The translations under genes and the position numbers were made by a program. Positions 1 through 10,291 of a stretch of DNA of 64,000 bases are shown here, piece by piece. The stretch's first letter is position 1. Each line of letters starts with the position of its first letter. The notes under the pieces were generated by a model, which was given only the letters and a program-made list of their open reading frames with translations, was not told where the DNA came from and searched no databases. Origin of the DNA: Desulfacinum sp. (lineage in GTDB: Bacteria; Desulfobacterota; Syntrophobacteria; Syntrophobacterales; DSM-9756); NCBI GenBank assembly GCA_014359885.1, contig JACIYN010000023.1, positions 62,001 through 126,000 of the forward strand, read 5' to 3'.

Positions 1-1
1 T

Positions 2-619
2 CCGTCGGCCGCAGGCCTGGGCGGGGGCAGTTCCGACGCCGCCGCCATCCTTCACTTCCTCAATGAGGAAGCGCACGAGCCGTTGTCGTTGCAAGAATTG
101 CTGGACGTGGCCGCCGCCGTGGGCGCCGACGTGCCCTTCTTCCTGATGCGCCGTCCGGCTCTGGCCACGGGTATCGGGGAGATCCTGAGCCCCGTGGAGG
201 ACCTTCCCGCGTACCCGCTGGTGCTCATCAAGCCTCCCGTGGACGTGCCAACTGCCTGGGCCTACGGGAGATTAAAGTTGACAAGGGGGGGGAGCCGCAT
301 TAGAATCGCCACGCTGTTGGCTTGTCCCCGCAACCCGGCGCCATGCCTGGAAAATGACCTGGAAGAGGCGGTTATTTCCCGGCATCCGGTGATTGAAAAT
401 ATGAAGCGCTGGCTGATGCGAAACGGGGCCGTAGGGGCGCTCATGACAGGAAGCGGCCCTACGGTTTTTGGCGTCTTTGAGACGTGGGAACAGGCCCGGG
501 CGGTGGAAGCGCGGGCAAAGAAAGACTGGCCCGAAAGCTGGAGCGCGGCCGCCATGACGCTGACGGGCCGTGAACCGGCTCCTCATCCGGACGGGCATTG
601 GGGTGTCGCCAAGGGGTAA
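2..619 (+). CDS. ispE: 4-diphosphocytidyl-2-C-methyl-D-erythritol kinase, 3' part (5' end outside window)
   Basis: ATP-dependent kinase of the MEP isoprenoid pathway that phosphorylates CDP-methylerythritol. The frame is open from base 2 and starts inside the GHMP-kinase ATP loop (PSAAGLGGGSSDAA, bases 2-43). The family's 'GADVPFF' segment and the C-terminal 'MTGSGPTVFG' glycine loop follow. The last 205 residues are present; about 90-100 N-terminal residues are missing because the window starts there. The stop codon (617-619) lies 21 bases inside the tRNA-Gln gene that starts at 599, so the last residues are encoded by tRNA sequence. The order ispE, tRNA-Gln, prs, rplY, pth is a familiar proteobacterial arrangement. 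Confidence 0.95.
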   Translation, partial: PSAAGLGGGSSDAAAILHFLNEEAHEPLSLQELLDVAAAVGADVPFFLMRRPALATGIGEILSPVEDLPAYPLVLIKPPVDVPTAWAYGRLKLTRGGSRIRIATLLACPRNPAPCLENDLEEAVISRHPVIENMKRWLMRNGAVGALMTGSGPTVFGVFETWEQARAVEARAKKDWPESWSAAAMTLTGREPAPHPDGHWGVAKG

Positions 620-673
620 GGCACGGGTCTTTGGAACCCGCATTCGGAGGTTCGAATCCTCCCACCCCAGCCA
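599..673 (+). tRNA. tRNA-Gln (anticodon TTG)
   Basis: A complete cloverleaf. The acceptor strand TGGGGTG (599-605) pairs with CACCCCA (663-669), followed by discriminator G670 and an encoded CCA at 671-673. The anticodon loop CTTTGGA gives anticodon TTG, and GGTTCGAATCC forms the T arm. The 5' 21 bases overlap the end of ispE, so the tRNA is probably processed from the ispE-prs transcript. Confidence 0.95.
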
Positions 674-725
674 TGTCGGATACCGGCGGGGACCCTTCAA
701 CTGGTGATGCGGGTCGGGATGGCCC

Positions 726-1661
726 ATGTTTGATCGGATCAAGATCTTCGCCGGCTCTTCCAACCCGACGTTGGCCCGGGGGATCTGCCACAGCCTGGGA
801 CTGTCGCTCAGTGCGTGCCTGGTTTCGCGGTTCTCCGACGGAGAGATCCGCGTGGAACTCCATGAGAATGTTCGAGGGGTCGATGCCTATGTGGTTCAGT
901 CCACGTGCCGGCCGGTCAACGAGAACCTCATGGAGTTGCTCCTTTTGGTGGATGCGCTCAAGCGGGCTTCGGCGGCCAGGGTGACGGCCGTCATTCCCTA
1001 TTACGGCTACGGGCGGCGCGATCAGAAGGACAAGCCGCGCGTGCCCATTACGGCCAAGATGGTGGCCAACCTGCTGACGGCCGCAGGCGTCGACCGGATC
1101 ATTTCCTGCGCGTTGCACGCCGGGCAGATTCAGGGTTTTTTCAAGGTGCCCGTGGACGACCTCCCCGGCCATTGGATCTTCGCCGAGGAGCTTCGAAGGG
1201 TGCTGACCGGTCGCGAAGTGATCGTGGCGCCCGACGCGGCGGGGGTGGCGCGGGCCAGGGAAGTAGCCGAAAAGTTTCACCTGCCCTTGGCCATCATCCA
1301 CCAGGAAGCCGAGACGGCTTGGAGCCGGCCCCTGGTGGTGGGGGAAGTGGACGGACGCCCCGTGGTGATCTTCGACGACATGGTGGATAGCGGCCGCAAG
1401 CTCTGCGCGGCGGCCCGGGCAGCTTGGGAGGAAGGGGCCGAAGACGTAACGGGCTTTTGCGTGCACCCGGTGCTCTCCGAAGGCTCCCTGGAACGCATCG
1501 AAGCATCCCCGCTCAGCCGGGTCGTGGTGACGGACACCATCCCCCTCCCGGCCGGCAGGGACGAAAGCTCCAAGATAAAGACCGTGACCGTGGCGCCGCT
1601 GCTGGCGCGCGTCATCGAAAAGGCCCATCAGGGGGCATCCGTCAGTGAGCTCTTCACCTGA
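726..1661 (+). CDS. prs: ribose-phosphate pyrophosphokinase (PRPP synthetase), divergent at catalytic positions
   Basis: Canonical position and length (311 aa) for class I PRPP synthetase, which makes PRPP from ribose-5-phosphate and ATP for nucleotide, His and Trp synthesis. The fold is clearly conserved: N-terminal 'FSDGEI', 'LMELL..VDALKRASA', 'PITAKMVANLLTAAGVDR', 'HAGQIQGFF', and a DDMVDSG ribose-phosphate loop near residues 218-224. Several residues that are nearly invariant in the family differ. The usual DLHA reads ALHA, the flexible-loop KRR (catalytic Lys/Arg) is replaced by HQE near residue 192, and YARQDRK reads YGRRDQK. The reading frame is intact, so these are substitutions and not a sequencing shift. 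It may be a modified enzyme, or a regulatory or inactive paralogue with the true prs elsewhere. Confidence 0.85.
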   Translation: MFDRIKIFAGSSNPTLARGICHSLGLSLSACLVSRFSDGEIRVELHENVRGVDAYVVQSTCRPVNENLMELLLLVDALKRASAARVTAVIPYYGYGRRDQKDKPRVPITAKMVANLLTAAGVDRIISCALHAGQIQGFFKVPVDDLPGHWIFAEELRRVLTGREVIVAPDAAGVARAREVAEKFHLPLAIIHQEAETAWSRPLVVGEVDGRPVVIFDDMVDSGRKLCAAARAAWEEGAEDVTGFCVHPVLSEGSLERIEASPLSRVVVTDTIPLPAGRDESSKIKTVTVAPLLARVIEKAHQGASVSELFT

Positions 1662-1690
1662 ACAGACGGGTTCAGGTGTCTTATTCCTTT
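1655..1690 (+). promoter_or_regulatory. prs-rplY intergenic hairpin
   Basis: A perfect 9-bp stem, CACCTGAAC (1655-1663) with GTTCAGGTG (1670-1678), has a 6-nt loop. It overlaps the prs stop codon (1659-1661) and is followed by the T/C-rich stretch TCTTATTCCTTT. It could be a weak terminator/attenuator or a processing site before rplY. The function is not established. Confidence 0.4.
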
Positions 1691-1706
1691 GGGAGGCGAA
1701 AACAAA

Positions 1707-2348
1707 ATGACTCTGGAACTGACAGCGAAAGTGCGAACGGAAACCGGCAAAGGACCTGCGCGGCGGTTGCGCCAGCAAAACTGGATACCTGCGGTGTGCT
1801 ACGGACCCAAGACGCAGCCCTTGGCCCTGAGCGTGCCCGAAAACCTTCTGGCCAGCTGCCTCCGGGACATGGGCGAAGAATCCCGCCTCATCCCCCTGGT
1901 GGTGGACCACGGGGAGAAGAAGGAACGCAAGCAGGTCATGATTCGCGACCTGCAGCGCCACCCCTACAAGCGCAAGGTGGTTCACGTGGACTTTCACGAG
2001 GTTCCGCTGGACGAGCCCATCGCCGTGGACGTGCCCCTGGAACTGACGGGCGAGCCCGTGGGGCTGGAAAAGGGCGGGATCCTCAACCAGATCCGTCACA
2101 CCCTCTCCATCCGGTGCCTGCCCACCGAGATCCCCGAAAAACTCACACTGGACGTGAGCGGCCTGGATGTGGGAGAATCGATCCACGTTTCCGATCTGGC
2201 AGGCAAGTATCCCTTCGAGCTCCTGGACGAAGGGCGTTACACCGTGGTGACAGTGGCCGCTCCGGCCGTGGAAGCGACGGAGGAAGCGGCTGAAGAGGCG
2301 GCTGAAGAGGAGTCAACTGAAGGTGGAGAGGAGGTGACAGAGGCCTAG
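1707..2348 (+). CDS. rplY: 50S ribosomal protein L25/Ctc (long form)
   Basis: 5S-rRNA-binding ribosomal protein of the bL25/TL5/CTC type, 213 aa. It has the N-terminal L25 domain ('AKVRTETGKGPARRLRQ', 'PAVCYGP', then a 'HPYKRKVVHVDFHEV' strand) and the C-terminal TL5 domain ('VPLELTGEPVG..KGG.L'). It ends in an acidic Glu/Ala-rich tail typical of long Ctc proteins. The ATG at 1707 is chosen because GGGAGG at 1691-1696 lies 10 bases upstream; an in-frame start at 1689 would overlap that site. It sits between prs and pth, its usual partners. Confidence 0.95.
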   Translation: MTLELTAKVRTETGKGPARRLRQQNWIPAVCYGPKTQPLALSVPENLLASCLRDMGEESRLIPLVVDHGEKKERKQVMIRDLQRHPYKRKVVHVDFHEVPLDEPIAVDVPLELTGEPVGLEKGGILNQIRHTLSIRCLPTEIPEKLTLDVSGLDVGESIHVSDLAGKYPFELLDEGRYTVVTVAAPAVEATEEAAEEAAEEESTEGGEEVTEA

Positions 2349-2377
2349 GTTGTAGGGGGTTGTCCCCGCCAACTGCC

Positions 2378-3010
2378 ATGAGTCACGACACGCTCACACC
2401 GACCTCCGTGTTCCTGGTCGCCGGATTGGGAAACCCGGGGCCCCGATACGACGGAACCCGCCACAACGTGGGATTCCGCGTGGTCGACCGGTTGGCCCAA
2501 CGGTTTTCCATCCCGATGCAGGAGCGGAAGTTTCCGGCTCACTGGGGTGAGGGCCGCATCGGAAGCCGCAAGGTTGTGTTGGTCAAGCCCATGACCTACA
2601 TGAACCGAAGCGGGGAAGCAGTGGGCCCCATCCTTCGGTACTACCGGTTGCCACCCGAGGCTCTCCTGGTGGTCCACGACGATCTGGATCTGCCCCTGGG
2701 GCGCATCCGAATCGCGCGCCGGGGAGGCACCGGGGGGCACCGGGGGGTCGCTTCCATCATCCAGGCCTTGGGCGGCGGTGAGTTCGCCCGCCTGAAGCTG
2801 GGGATCGGAAGGCCCCGCCACCGCGAACCGGTGGAAACCTTCGTGCTCGACGGGTTCTACTCGGACGAGCTGGAGGCGGCGGAGGAGATGGTGGATCGGG
2901 CGGCGGCCGCGGCCGTGGCGGTGCTGGAAGAGGGACTGGAGGCGGCGATGAATCGTTTCAATCAACGCCCCAAGTCCATCCATGGGCAGGCGGATCAACC
3001 CGGGGATTGA
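2378..3010 (+). CDS. pth: peptidyl-tRNA hydrolase
   Basis: Releases tRNA from peptidyl-tRNAs that drop off ribosomes; soluble cytosolic enzyme, 210 aa from this start. The N-terminal 'VAGLGNPGPRYDGTRHNVGF' carries the conserved Asn and catalytic His, followed by 'KPMTYMNRSG' and 'VHDDLDLPLG' with the conserved Asp. The C-terminal helix is family-typical. A TTG at 2360 is also in frame, but AGGGGG touches it with no spacer, so the ATG at 2378 is preferred; the start is uncertain by six codons. It lies 29 bases downstream of rplY. Confidence 0.93.
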   Translation: MSHDTLTPTSVFLVAGLGNPGPRYDGTRHNVGFRVVDRLAQRFSIPMQERKFPAHWGEGRIGSRKVVLVKPMTYMNRSGEAVGPILRYYRLPPEALLVVHDDLDLPLGRIRIARRGGTGGHRGVASIIQALGGGEFARLKLGIGRPRHREPVETFVLDGFYSDELEAAEEMVDRAAAAAVAVLEEGLEAAMNRFNQRPKSIHGQADQPGD

Positions 3011-3066
3011 CCTTTTTTTTGCGGTGTCAAGTTAAATTTTGCACAAGGTGAAGGAGGATGGGAGCG

Positions 3067-5061
<1,995 letters not shown>

Positions 5062-5082
5062 ACGGATCCGGTCCGTTCCATG

Positions 5083-5124
5083 GAGGGGGCTTCTCCCGCT
5101 GCGGGGGCGAGCCCCCTCTTTCTT
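5083..5124 (+). terminator. rho-independent terminator of hppA
   Basis: GAGGGGGCT (5083-5091) pairs with AGCCCCCTC (5110-5118). An inner GC-rich stem lies between them and TTTCTTT follows. It lies 21 bases after the hppA stop. Confidence 0.75.
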
Positions 5125-5160
5125 TGCCCCCGCCGTTGTTTCCCCGCTCGTTTTATCGCT

Positions 5161-5188
5161 TTGCACTTGCACCCTGAGATGTTATTAT
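5161..5188 (+). promoter_or_regulatory. candidate sigma-70 promoter for carD
   Basis: TTGCAC (5161-5166), a 16-base spacer, then TATTAT (5183-5188), in an AT-rich island between the hppA terminator and carD. A second TTGACA occurs at 5191 without a good -10 box. Confidence 0.4.
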
Positions 5189-5346
5189 CATTGACATTCT
5201 AAGGCCCTATGGGGCTCCACCGCGACCTTAAGCGGCAGAAGCCACTGCCGCTGGTTTCCGCGGACGACCGGATGGGCGCGTCGGTCCGTATTCACACGTC
5301 CTTGGGGGATCCGGGACGGTTCCCGTACGAGGACAGGGAGGGCAGC

Positions 5347-5826
5347 ATGTTCAAGGTTGGGGACTTGGCTGTTTACCCCGCACACGGCGTGGGAAAAATC
5401 GAAGCCATCGAAACCAAGACCATCGGGGGGGATTCGCAGGATTTTTACATCATGCGAATCCTTGAAAACGACATGAAGATCATGATCCCGGTCCAGAATG
5501 CCGACATGGTGGGCCTGCGCCCCCTGATCAACTCGGAAGACGTGCCCAAGGTCTACGAGATCCTTCAGAGCCGAGAGATTTCCGTCAACTCCGCCACCTG
5601 GAACCGCCGTTACCGCGAGTACATGGAGAAGATCAAGACCGGATCCATCTATGAACTGGCCGAAGTGCTCCGGGATCTCACCGTCTTGCAGGAAGACAAG
5701 GAATTGAGCTTCGGCGAGCGCAAGATGCTGGAAACCGCCCGGGCGCTGCTCATCACCGAGGTGGCCATCGCCAAGGGAGTGGAAGAGGATCACATCTCGC
5801 AGGAAATCGACGCCATCTTGCAATAG
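5347..5826 (+). CDS. carD: CarD-family RNA-polymerase-binding transcription regulator
   Basis: 159 aa. The N-terminal Tudor-like RNA-polymerase-interaction domain ('FKVGDLAVYPAHGVGKIEAIE..', residues 2-60) binds the RNAP beta subunit in characterised relatives. The C-terminal helical domain, residues 70-159, contacts promoter DNA and stabilises open complexes. The ATG at 5347 is chosen because GGGAGG at 5337-5342 precedes it and homology begins there; the open frame upstream has no family similarity. The gene stands alone after a terminator and is followed by the PIN/TRAM membrane protein, a pairing seen in many bacteria. Confidence 0.92.
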   Translation: MFKVGDLAVYPAHGVGKIEAIETKTIGGDSQDFYIMRILENDMKIMIPVQNADMVGLRPLINSEDVPKVYEILQSREISVNSATWNRRYREYMEKIKTGSIYELAEVLRDLTVLQEDKELSFGERKMLETARALLITEVAIAKGVEEDHISQEIDAILQ

Positions 5827-6028
5827 CCCGACGGACACAAGGGGTGGTTCGCGGACCGCCCCTGCGGCCAACGCCCGCCATCGGCAACAATCCCGCGGCA
5901 GCGAGATGACGATAACACCTTGACGGAGCGCAACCAGCGGTCACAAGAAGGGCTCCCCCACGGCGGGACCGGGGGTGGAGAGGGCCGACGTGGTCTTTGG
6001 CGCTCCAGGAATTTTCCAAGGAAAGGGG

Positions 6029-7063
6029 GTGAAGCATTTGGCTTGGGCCGGACTGGTAACCAAGATTCTTCTGGTCATCATCTGCAGCGTGGGCGGCTAT
6101 CTCATCGCCGGCCAGATCGAACGGTTCGCCGCTGTCTCCTGGGCGCCGTGGGCCGGCGTCGCCGTCGGTTTTTCCTTTGCAATCATTGCCATTTGGCTCG
6201 TTAAATTCATCCGCCGCATTCCCCTCAAGGCCCTCATCGGAGGGACCCTGGGCCTTCTCGTGGGCCTTCTCATTGCCCAGCTCATCAGCTACGGATTCAT
6301 CAGCGTGGAGAACACCACCATCCGCGTGGCCACCTATGTAGTGCTGGTCTGCATCTTCGGCTACGTGGGCATGGTGCTCGGCAGCATCAAGATCGAAGAG
6401 CTGGGTTGGCCCCATTGGGGTTGGATCCATCGAGGCGCAACCAAGGGAGGAACCCTGAAGATCCTGGACACCAGCGTCATCATCGACGGGCGCATCGTGG
6501 ACATTGTGGAGGCGGGCTTCCTGGAAGGTGTACTGGTGGTGCCCGAGTTCGTCCTTCAGGAGCTCCAGCACATCGCGGACAGCACCGATTCGTCGCGCCG
6601 GGTGCGCGGCCGCCGGGGCCTGGACATGCTCAAGAAGCTCCAGGAAAGCGAACTGGCGGAAGTGCGCATCGAGCGGCAGGACTTCGACCATCTGCAGGAG
6701 GTGGATGCCAAGCTGGTGGCGCTGGCCCTGCGCTTGAACGCGTCCATCGTCACCAACGACTACAACCTGTCCAAAGTGGCGGAAGTGCAAGGGATCCGGG
6801 TGCTCAACATCAACAAGTTGGCCAACGCCCTGCGCCCCGTGGTGCTTCCGGGAGAAGTTCTGAGGCTCCACATCCTCAAGGAAGGCAAAGAGCAGGGCCA
6901 GGGGATCGCGTACCTGGAAGACGGCACCATGGTGGTGGTGGAAAACGCCGCCAGCCTCCTGGGCCAGGAGGTGGAAGCGTCGGTCACCAGCATCCTCCAG
7001 ACCACGGGCGGACGCATGATCTTCACCACCCTGAAATCGTCGGAACAGGGCCGCCGCCATTGA
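6029..7063 (+). CDS. PIN/TRAM-domain membrane protein (YacL-type)
   Basis: 344 aa. Four N-terminal membrane helices lie at residues 5-115. They are followed by a PIN nuclease-like domain (from 'LKILDTSVIIDGRIVDI' with its first acidic residue to 'IVTNDYNLSKVA' with the last Asp, about residues 150-270) and a C-terminal TRAM domain (about 275-335) expected to bind RNA. Acidic positions typical of PIN nucleases are present, but the cellular role of this family is not settled. Start: GTG at 6029 with AAGGA at 6018-6022; an upstream ATG lacks a ribosome site. The stop codon runs straight into a degenerate 7-bp tandem tract. Confidence 0.88.
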   Translation: MKHLAWAGLVTKILLVIICSVGGYLIAGQIERFAAVSWAPWAGVAVGFSFAIIAIWLVKFIRRIPLKALIGGTLGLLVGLLIAQLISYGFISVENTTIRVATYVVLVCIFGYVGMVLGSIKIEELGWPHWGWIHRGATKGGTLKILDTSVIIDGRIVDIVEAGFLEGVLVVPEFVLQELQHIADSTDSSRRVRGRRGLDMLKKLQESELAEVRIERQDFDHLQEVDAKLVALALRLNASIVTNDYNLSKVAEVQGIRVLNINKLANALRPVVLPGEVLRLHILKEGKEQGQGIAYLEDGTMVVVENAASLLGQEVEASVTSILQTTGGRMIFTTLKSSEQGRRH

Positions 7064-7138
7064 TGATGAGTGATGGGTGATGGGTGATAAGTAACGAGTA
7101 ATGAGTGATAAGTGACAAGTAATGGGGGATGGGAGAGG
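7061..7138 (+). repeat. degenerate 7-bp tandem tract (TGATGGG/TGATGAG type)
   Basis: About ten imperfect copies of a GTGATGGG/GTGATAAGT unit begin at the TGA stop of the PIN/TRAM gene and run to 7138. Related tracts follow rluD, polA and (inverted) the CpxA-like kinase gene. Confidence 0.85.
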
Positions 7139-7194
7139 AGTAATAAGGGCCCCCGTCTTGCAAGGGGGAATGGAGGAGGCAGAGGAACGGAACG

Positions 7195-8169
7195 GTGGAA
7201 GAAGAGAGGACCTATCAGGTCCAGGCGCGGGAGGCAGGACAGCGCCTGGACCTTTTTTTGGCTTCCAAGGACGCGGGAACGTCCCGCAGCCAATTCAAGA
7301 AATGGATCGAGGAGGGCCGTGTTCTGCTGAACGGACGGACGGCCAAGCCCCGCCACCCGGTCCAGGCCGGCGATGAAGTCCGGGTCCGGGTGCCGGAGCC
7401 CGCAGGCCCGGAGATCACCCCCGAATCCCTACCCCTTCACATTCTTTACGAAGACGAGCATGTCGTGGTGGTCAACAAGGCCCCGGGGGTCGTGGTTCAC
7501 CCCGGAGCGGGGCATGCTTCGGGGACCCTGGTGCACGGCCTTCTCGACCACTGCGGAAGACTGGCCGCCCAGGGAAGCCCTCTCCGGCCCGGCATCGTGC
7601 ATCGCCTGGACCGGGAAACGTCCGGCGTCTTGGTGGTGGCCAAATCCGACCGCGCCTATCTCCGGCTCATCGAGCAGTTCAAGGAACACCGTGTACGGAA
7701 AACCTATCTGGCCTTTGTCCATGGGTGCCCAAGACCCGAAAAGGGGGAATTGCGCACCCTCATCGGCCGCCACCCCATCGACCGCAAAAGGATGGCCGTG
7801 GTGGATCGAAACGGCAAGGAAGCCGTGACCCAATGGCGCACCGTCACCTCGTGGAACGACCAGGTGGCCCTCCTGGACGTGCGCATCCTCACCGGCCGGA
7901 CGCACCAGATCCGGGTCCACTGCCAACACCTGGGGCACCCCTTGCTGGGAGATCCCACCTACGGCGGGGGAAAGCGCAAGTCCCGGGCCTTGACCCACCC
8001 CCGCATCCGGGACGCCGTGCTTCATCAAGCCCAACGGACCATGCTCCACGCCCGCCGTCTGGAACTGGAACATCCCGTCACCGGCGCCCCCCTGGTCTGG
8101 GAAGCCCCCGAACCGGAAGACTTCCTCTCCCTGCGCGCGGCACTGGACGCCGCCGTGCGGGATCCGTAA
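7195..8169 (+). CDS. rluD: ribosomal large-subunit pseudouridine synthase, RluD type
   Basis: 324 aa. An N-terminal S4 RNA-binding domain (residues 5-70, 'RLDLFLASKD..SRSQFKKWIEEGRVLLNG') is followed by the RluA-family catalytic domain. The catalytic Asp lies in 'GIVHRLDRETSG' (about residues 138-149), followed by 'VRKTYLAFVHG' and 'GRTHQIRVHCQHLGHPLLGD'. The expected targets are the helix-69 uridines of 23S rRNA. The start is GTG 7195, with GAGGA 8-9 bases upstream. The final RDP and stop codon fall inside the following CCGTGATC-type repeat tract. Confidence 0.9.
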   Translation: MEEERTYQVQAREAGQRLDLFLASKDAGTSRSQFKKWIEEGRVLLNGRTAKPRHPVQAGDEVRVRVPEPAGPEITPESLPLHILYEDEHVVVVNKAPGVVVHPGAGHASGTLVHGLLDHCGRLAAQGSPLRPGIVHRLDRETSGVLVVAKSDRAYLRLIEQFKEHRVRKTYLAFVHGCPRPEKGELRTLIGRHPIDRKRMAVVDRNGKEAVTQWRTVTSWNDQVALLDVRILTGRTHQIRVHCQHLGHPLLGDPTYGGGKRKSRALTHPRIRDAVLHQAQRTMLHARRLELEHPVTGAPLVWEAPEPEDFLSLRAALDAAVRDP

Positions 8170-8270
8170 TCCGTAGTCCGTGATCCGTGATCCGTAGGCC
8201 GTGGTCCGTAGTCCGTGATCCGTGATCCGTAGGCCGGGATCCGTGATCCGTGGTCGGTGGTCCGTGGTTC
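8158..8270. repeat. degenerate tandem tract of CCGTGAT/CCGTAGT units
   Basis: About fourteen imperfect 7-8-base units (CCGTGAT, CCGTAGT, CCGTAGG, CCGTGGT) begin at the last codons of rluD and run downstream. The rluD TAA is part of a unit. Confidence 0.85.
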
Positions 8271-8282
8271 GCTTCTCCCCCT

Positions 8283-8398
8283 TTCAACGGCCGACCCCTC
8301 GCCTCCCCCTTTTTCAAAGGCCAAGCAGCGCTCTTCCCCCTTTTTCAAAGGCCAGCAGCGCTCTCCCCCCTTTTTCAAAGGGGGGCTGGGGGGGATTG
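8283..8398. repeat. three CCCCCTTTTTCAAAGG modules, last one palindromic
   Basis: Three copies of CCCCTTTTTCAAAGG, separated by CCAGCAGCGCTC-like spacers. They end in CCCCCCTTTTTCAAAGGGGGG followed by CTGGGGGGGATT. The same palindrome with the GGGGGGATT tail recurs at 45837-45869, and a tail-less variant at 45588-45608. The element overlaps the 3' end of recJ. Confidence 0.85.
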
Positions 8399-10090
8399 CC
8401 GAAGCGGGATGCCTTCAGGAAAGAGATCCACCACGTTGAGGCGGGGGCACCGCCGGTAGTCGTCCCATTCGATGCGAAAGACCACATCCGCGGGCCGAGG
8501 ACCGCCCCCCGGGCCCTTGGACGCCCAGGAAGCCGCTCCGTTCCAATAGACCGCGGGAAGGCCGCTTCGAACATCCCGAAGCGCCAGGTGCGCTCCCTGT
8601 TTACCGAAGGTCCGCAACCCTTCCAAGGGGACGTTTCGAGCCAGAAAGATGGGAGCAGGATTGCCTACCCCGAAAGGCTCCAAGGTCAGCAGGGCGTCGT
8701 GAAGGTCCCGGTCCACCAGATCCGGAGCCAGTTCCAGGTCGATTCGGCCCCGCGGCACGAAAAGGTCCGGTTCCGCCTGCTGCGCCACTTCCTCGAAGCG
8801 CCGTGCAAAGCTCTCCACCTGGTTTGACGCAAGGGTCACGCCCGCGGCCATCTTGTGCCCGCCCCATTGAACCAGGAGATCGCTGCACAGGCTCAGGGCG
8901 TGGTGAACGTCATAGCCCGGGATGCTTCGAACCGAGCCCCTGAAGACGGGGGCGTCCGGATGGTCGGCCCCCAGAAGCACCACGGGTCCGTAGAGCATCT
9001 CCTGCTGCACCTTGGTGGCCACGATCCCCACCAGACCCGGGTTCCAGGAGGGATCGGCCAGAACCACCGTGCGCCTGCCGCTCGCCCCCTCCTGTATCCG
9101 CCCCCGAATATCGTCGAGAATCCGGGCCACATCCTTCTGGCGCAGGGTATTGAGACGGCCCAGCTCCTCCGCCAGACAACGAGCGGCCTCCGCATCCTCC
9201 GCCGTCAGCAGGTGGAAGGCTCGTGCCGGATCGCCCATGCGCCCCGCCGCATTGAGACGCGGCGCCATGTGGTAGGCCACCTCCCCCGCCCTCACGGGGC
9301 GTTTCTCCAAGCCCGCCGCTTTCTGCAGCTGGGCGAGGGGCATGTGGGCCGATCCGTTCAGGGCCTTCAGGCCCGCTCCCGCCAGGATGCGGTTTCCGCC
9401 GGTGAGGGGCACCATGTCGGCGATGGTCCCCACCGCCGCCAGGCTCAGGTAGCGGCCGTCCAGGGGCACATGACCGTGGGTGCCGTTGAGAGCGCGGCGA
9501 AGCCGGGTGAGGAAGAGCAGGGTCAGCCCCGCCGAACAGAATTCCTTGAACGGCGAAGGGCAGTCCGGATGTTTGGGATTGACCAGGGCAGTGGCCGGAG
9601 CCAACCGGTCCGGTATCACCTCGTGGTGATCGATCACCACCACATCCATCCCCTTGCGGCGTGCTGCCGTCACCGCTTCCCGGTCCAGCGTGCCGCAGTC
9701 CAGGGCCACCAGTAAACGGAAGTCTTCCGCCGCCTCCACGGCGCGCAACGGCACCCCGTAGCCTTCCGCCCGACGGGGAATCGCCACCCGGCGGTTTTCG
9801 TGTCCGATATCCCTTAGGAAAAGGTCCAGTTGGGCGGCGGAGGTGATCCCGTCGCAGTCGTAATCGCCCACGATCAGGATGCCGCTTCCCCGGACGATGT
9901 GCCGGGCCGTCACGTGGGCGGCCTCCTCCATGCCCTGCAGGGGAAGATAGCGTTCCAGCAAAGCCAGGTCGATGGGCGGAAAGACGTCCGGGCCCAGCCC
10001 GCGGGACCGAAGCACCAGATCCACCACATCCCGGGCGTTTCGGGGTTTTTCCGGACAAACAAGCATCCATCGTCGCCGCGCTGGCTTCAT
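8375..10090 (-). CDS. recJ: single-stranded-DNA-specific exonuclease RecJ
   Basis: 571 aa, 5'-3' ssDNA exonuclease of recombination and mismatch repair. DHH phosphoesterase motifs: 'GDYDCDGITSAA' (about residues 94-105), 'ALDCG', 'VIDHHEV' (about 168-174) and 'HKMAAG' of the DHHA1 domain (about 405-410). A C-terminal OB region follows. The start is ATG at 10090, with AAAGGGGG just upstream. It converges on rluD; its last codons lie inside the CCCCCTTT repeat, so the C-terminus may be repeat-derived. The 5' end faces the PC4-like gene across a 200-base divergent region. Confidence 0.94.
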   Translation of the reverse strand: MKPARRRWMLVCPEKPRNARDVVDLVLRSRGLGPDVFPPIDLALLERYLPLQGMEEAAHVTARHIVRGSGILIVGDYDCDGITSAAQLDLFLRDIGHENRRVAIPRRAEGYGVPLRAVEAAEDFRLLVALDCGTLDREAVTAARRKGMDVVVIDHHEVIPDRLAPATALVNPKHPDCPSPFKEFCSAGLTLLFLTRLRRALNGTHGHVPLDGRYLSLAAVGTIADMVPLTGGNRILAGAGLKALNGSAHMPLAQLQKAAGLEKRPVRAGEVAYHMAPRLNAAGRMGDPARAFHLLTAEDAEAARCLAEELGRLNTLRQKDVARILDDIRGRIQEGASGRRTVVLADPSWNPGLVGIVATKVQQEMLYGPVVLLGADHPDAPVFRGSVRSIPGYDVHHALSLCSDLLVQWGGHKMAAGVTLASNQVESFARRFEEVAQQAEPDLFVPRGRIDLELAPDLVDRDLHDALLTLEPFGVGNPAPIFLARNVPLEGLRTFGKQGAHLALRDVRSGLPAVYWNGAASWASKGPGGGPRPADVVFRIEWDDYRRCPRLNVVDLFPEGIPLRQSPPAPL

Positions 10091-10228
10091 GAATTAGACC
10101 CCCTTTCGGAGGTTGGGCTTCAAAAAGGGGGTGATTTTAGCACCTCACCTCCTGCCTGTCAGCCGCCCCGTGCCCCTGCGTCCCATGGCCGAACGACAGG
10201 GCCGGAGCCGACTTTTTCGCGAAATTCA

Positions 10229-10257
10229 TTGACAAGTCGGGTTCGAAAATATTTGCT
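10229..10257 (+). promoter_or_regulatory. weak candidate promoter for the PC4-like gene
   Basis: A consensus TTGACA at 10229-10234 is followed 17 bases later by TTTGCT, a poor -10 match. It lies in the divergent region between recJ and the PC4-like gene. Confidence 0.3.
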
Positions 10258-10291
10258 AGGAGGAAAAAGCGTCAAAGGAGATGATGTTGCC

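Noticed and set aside
7061-7138. Possible CRISPR array
   Set aside because: Units are only about 7 bases, imperfect and without spacers; the same holds for the tracts at 8158, 36197 and 49851.
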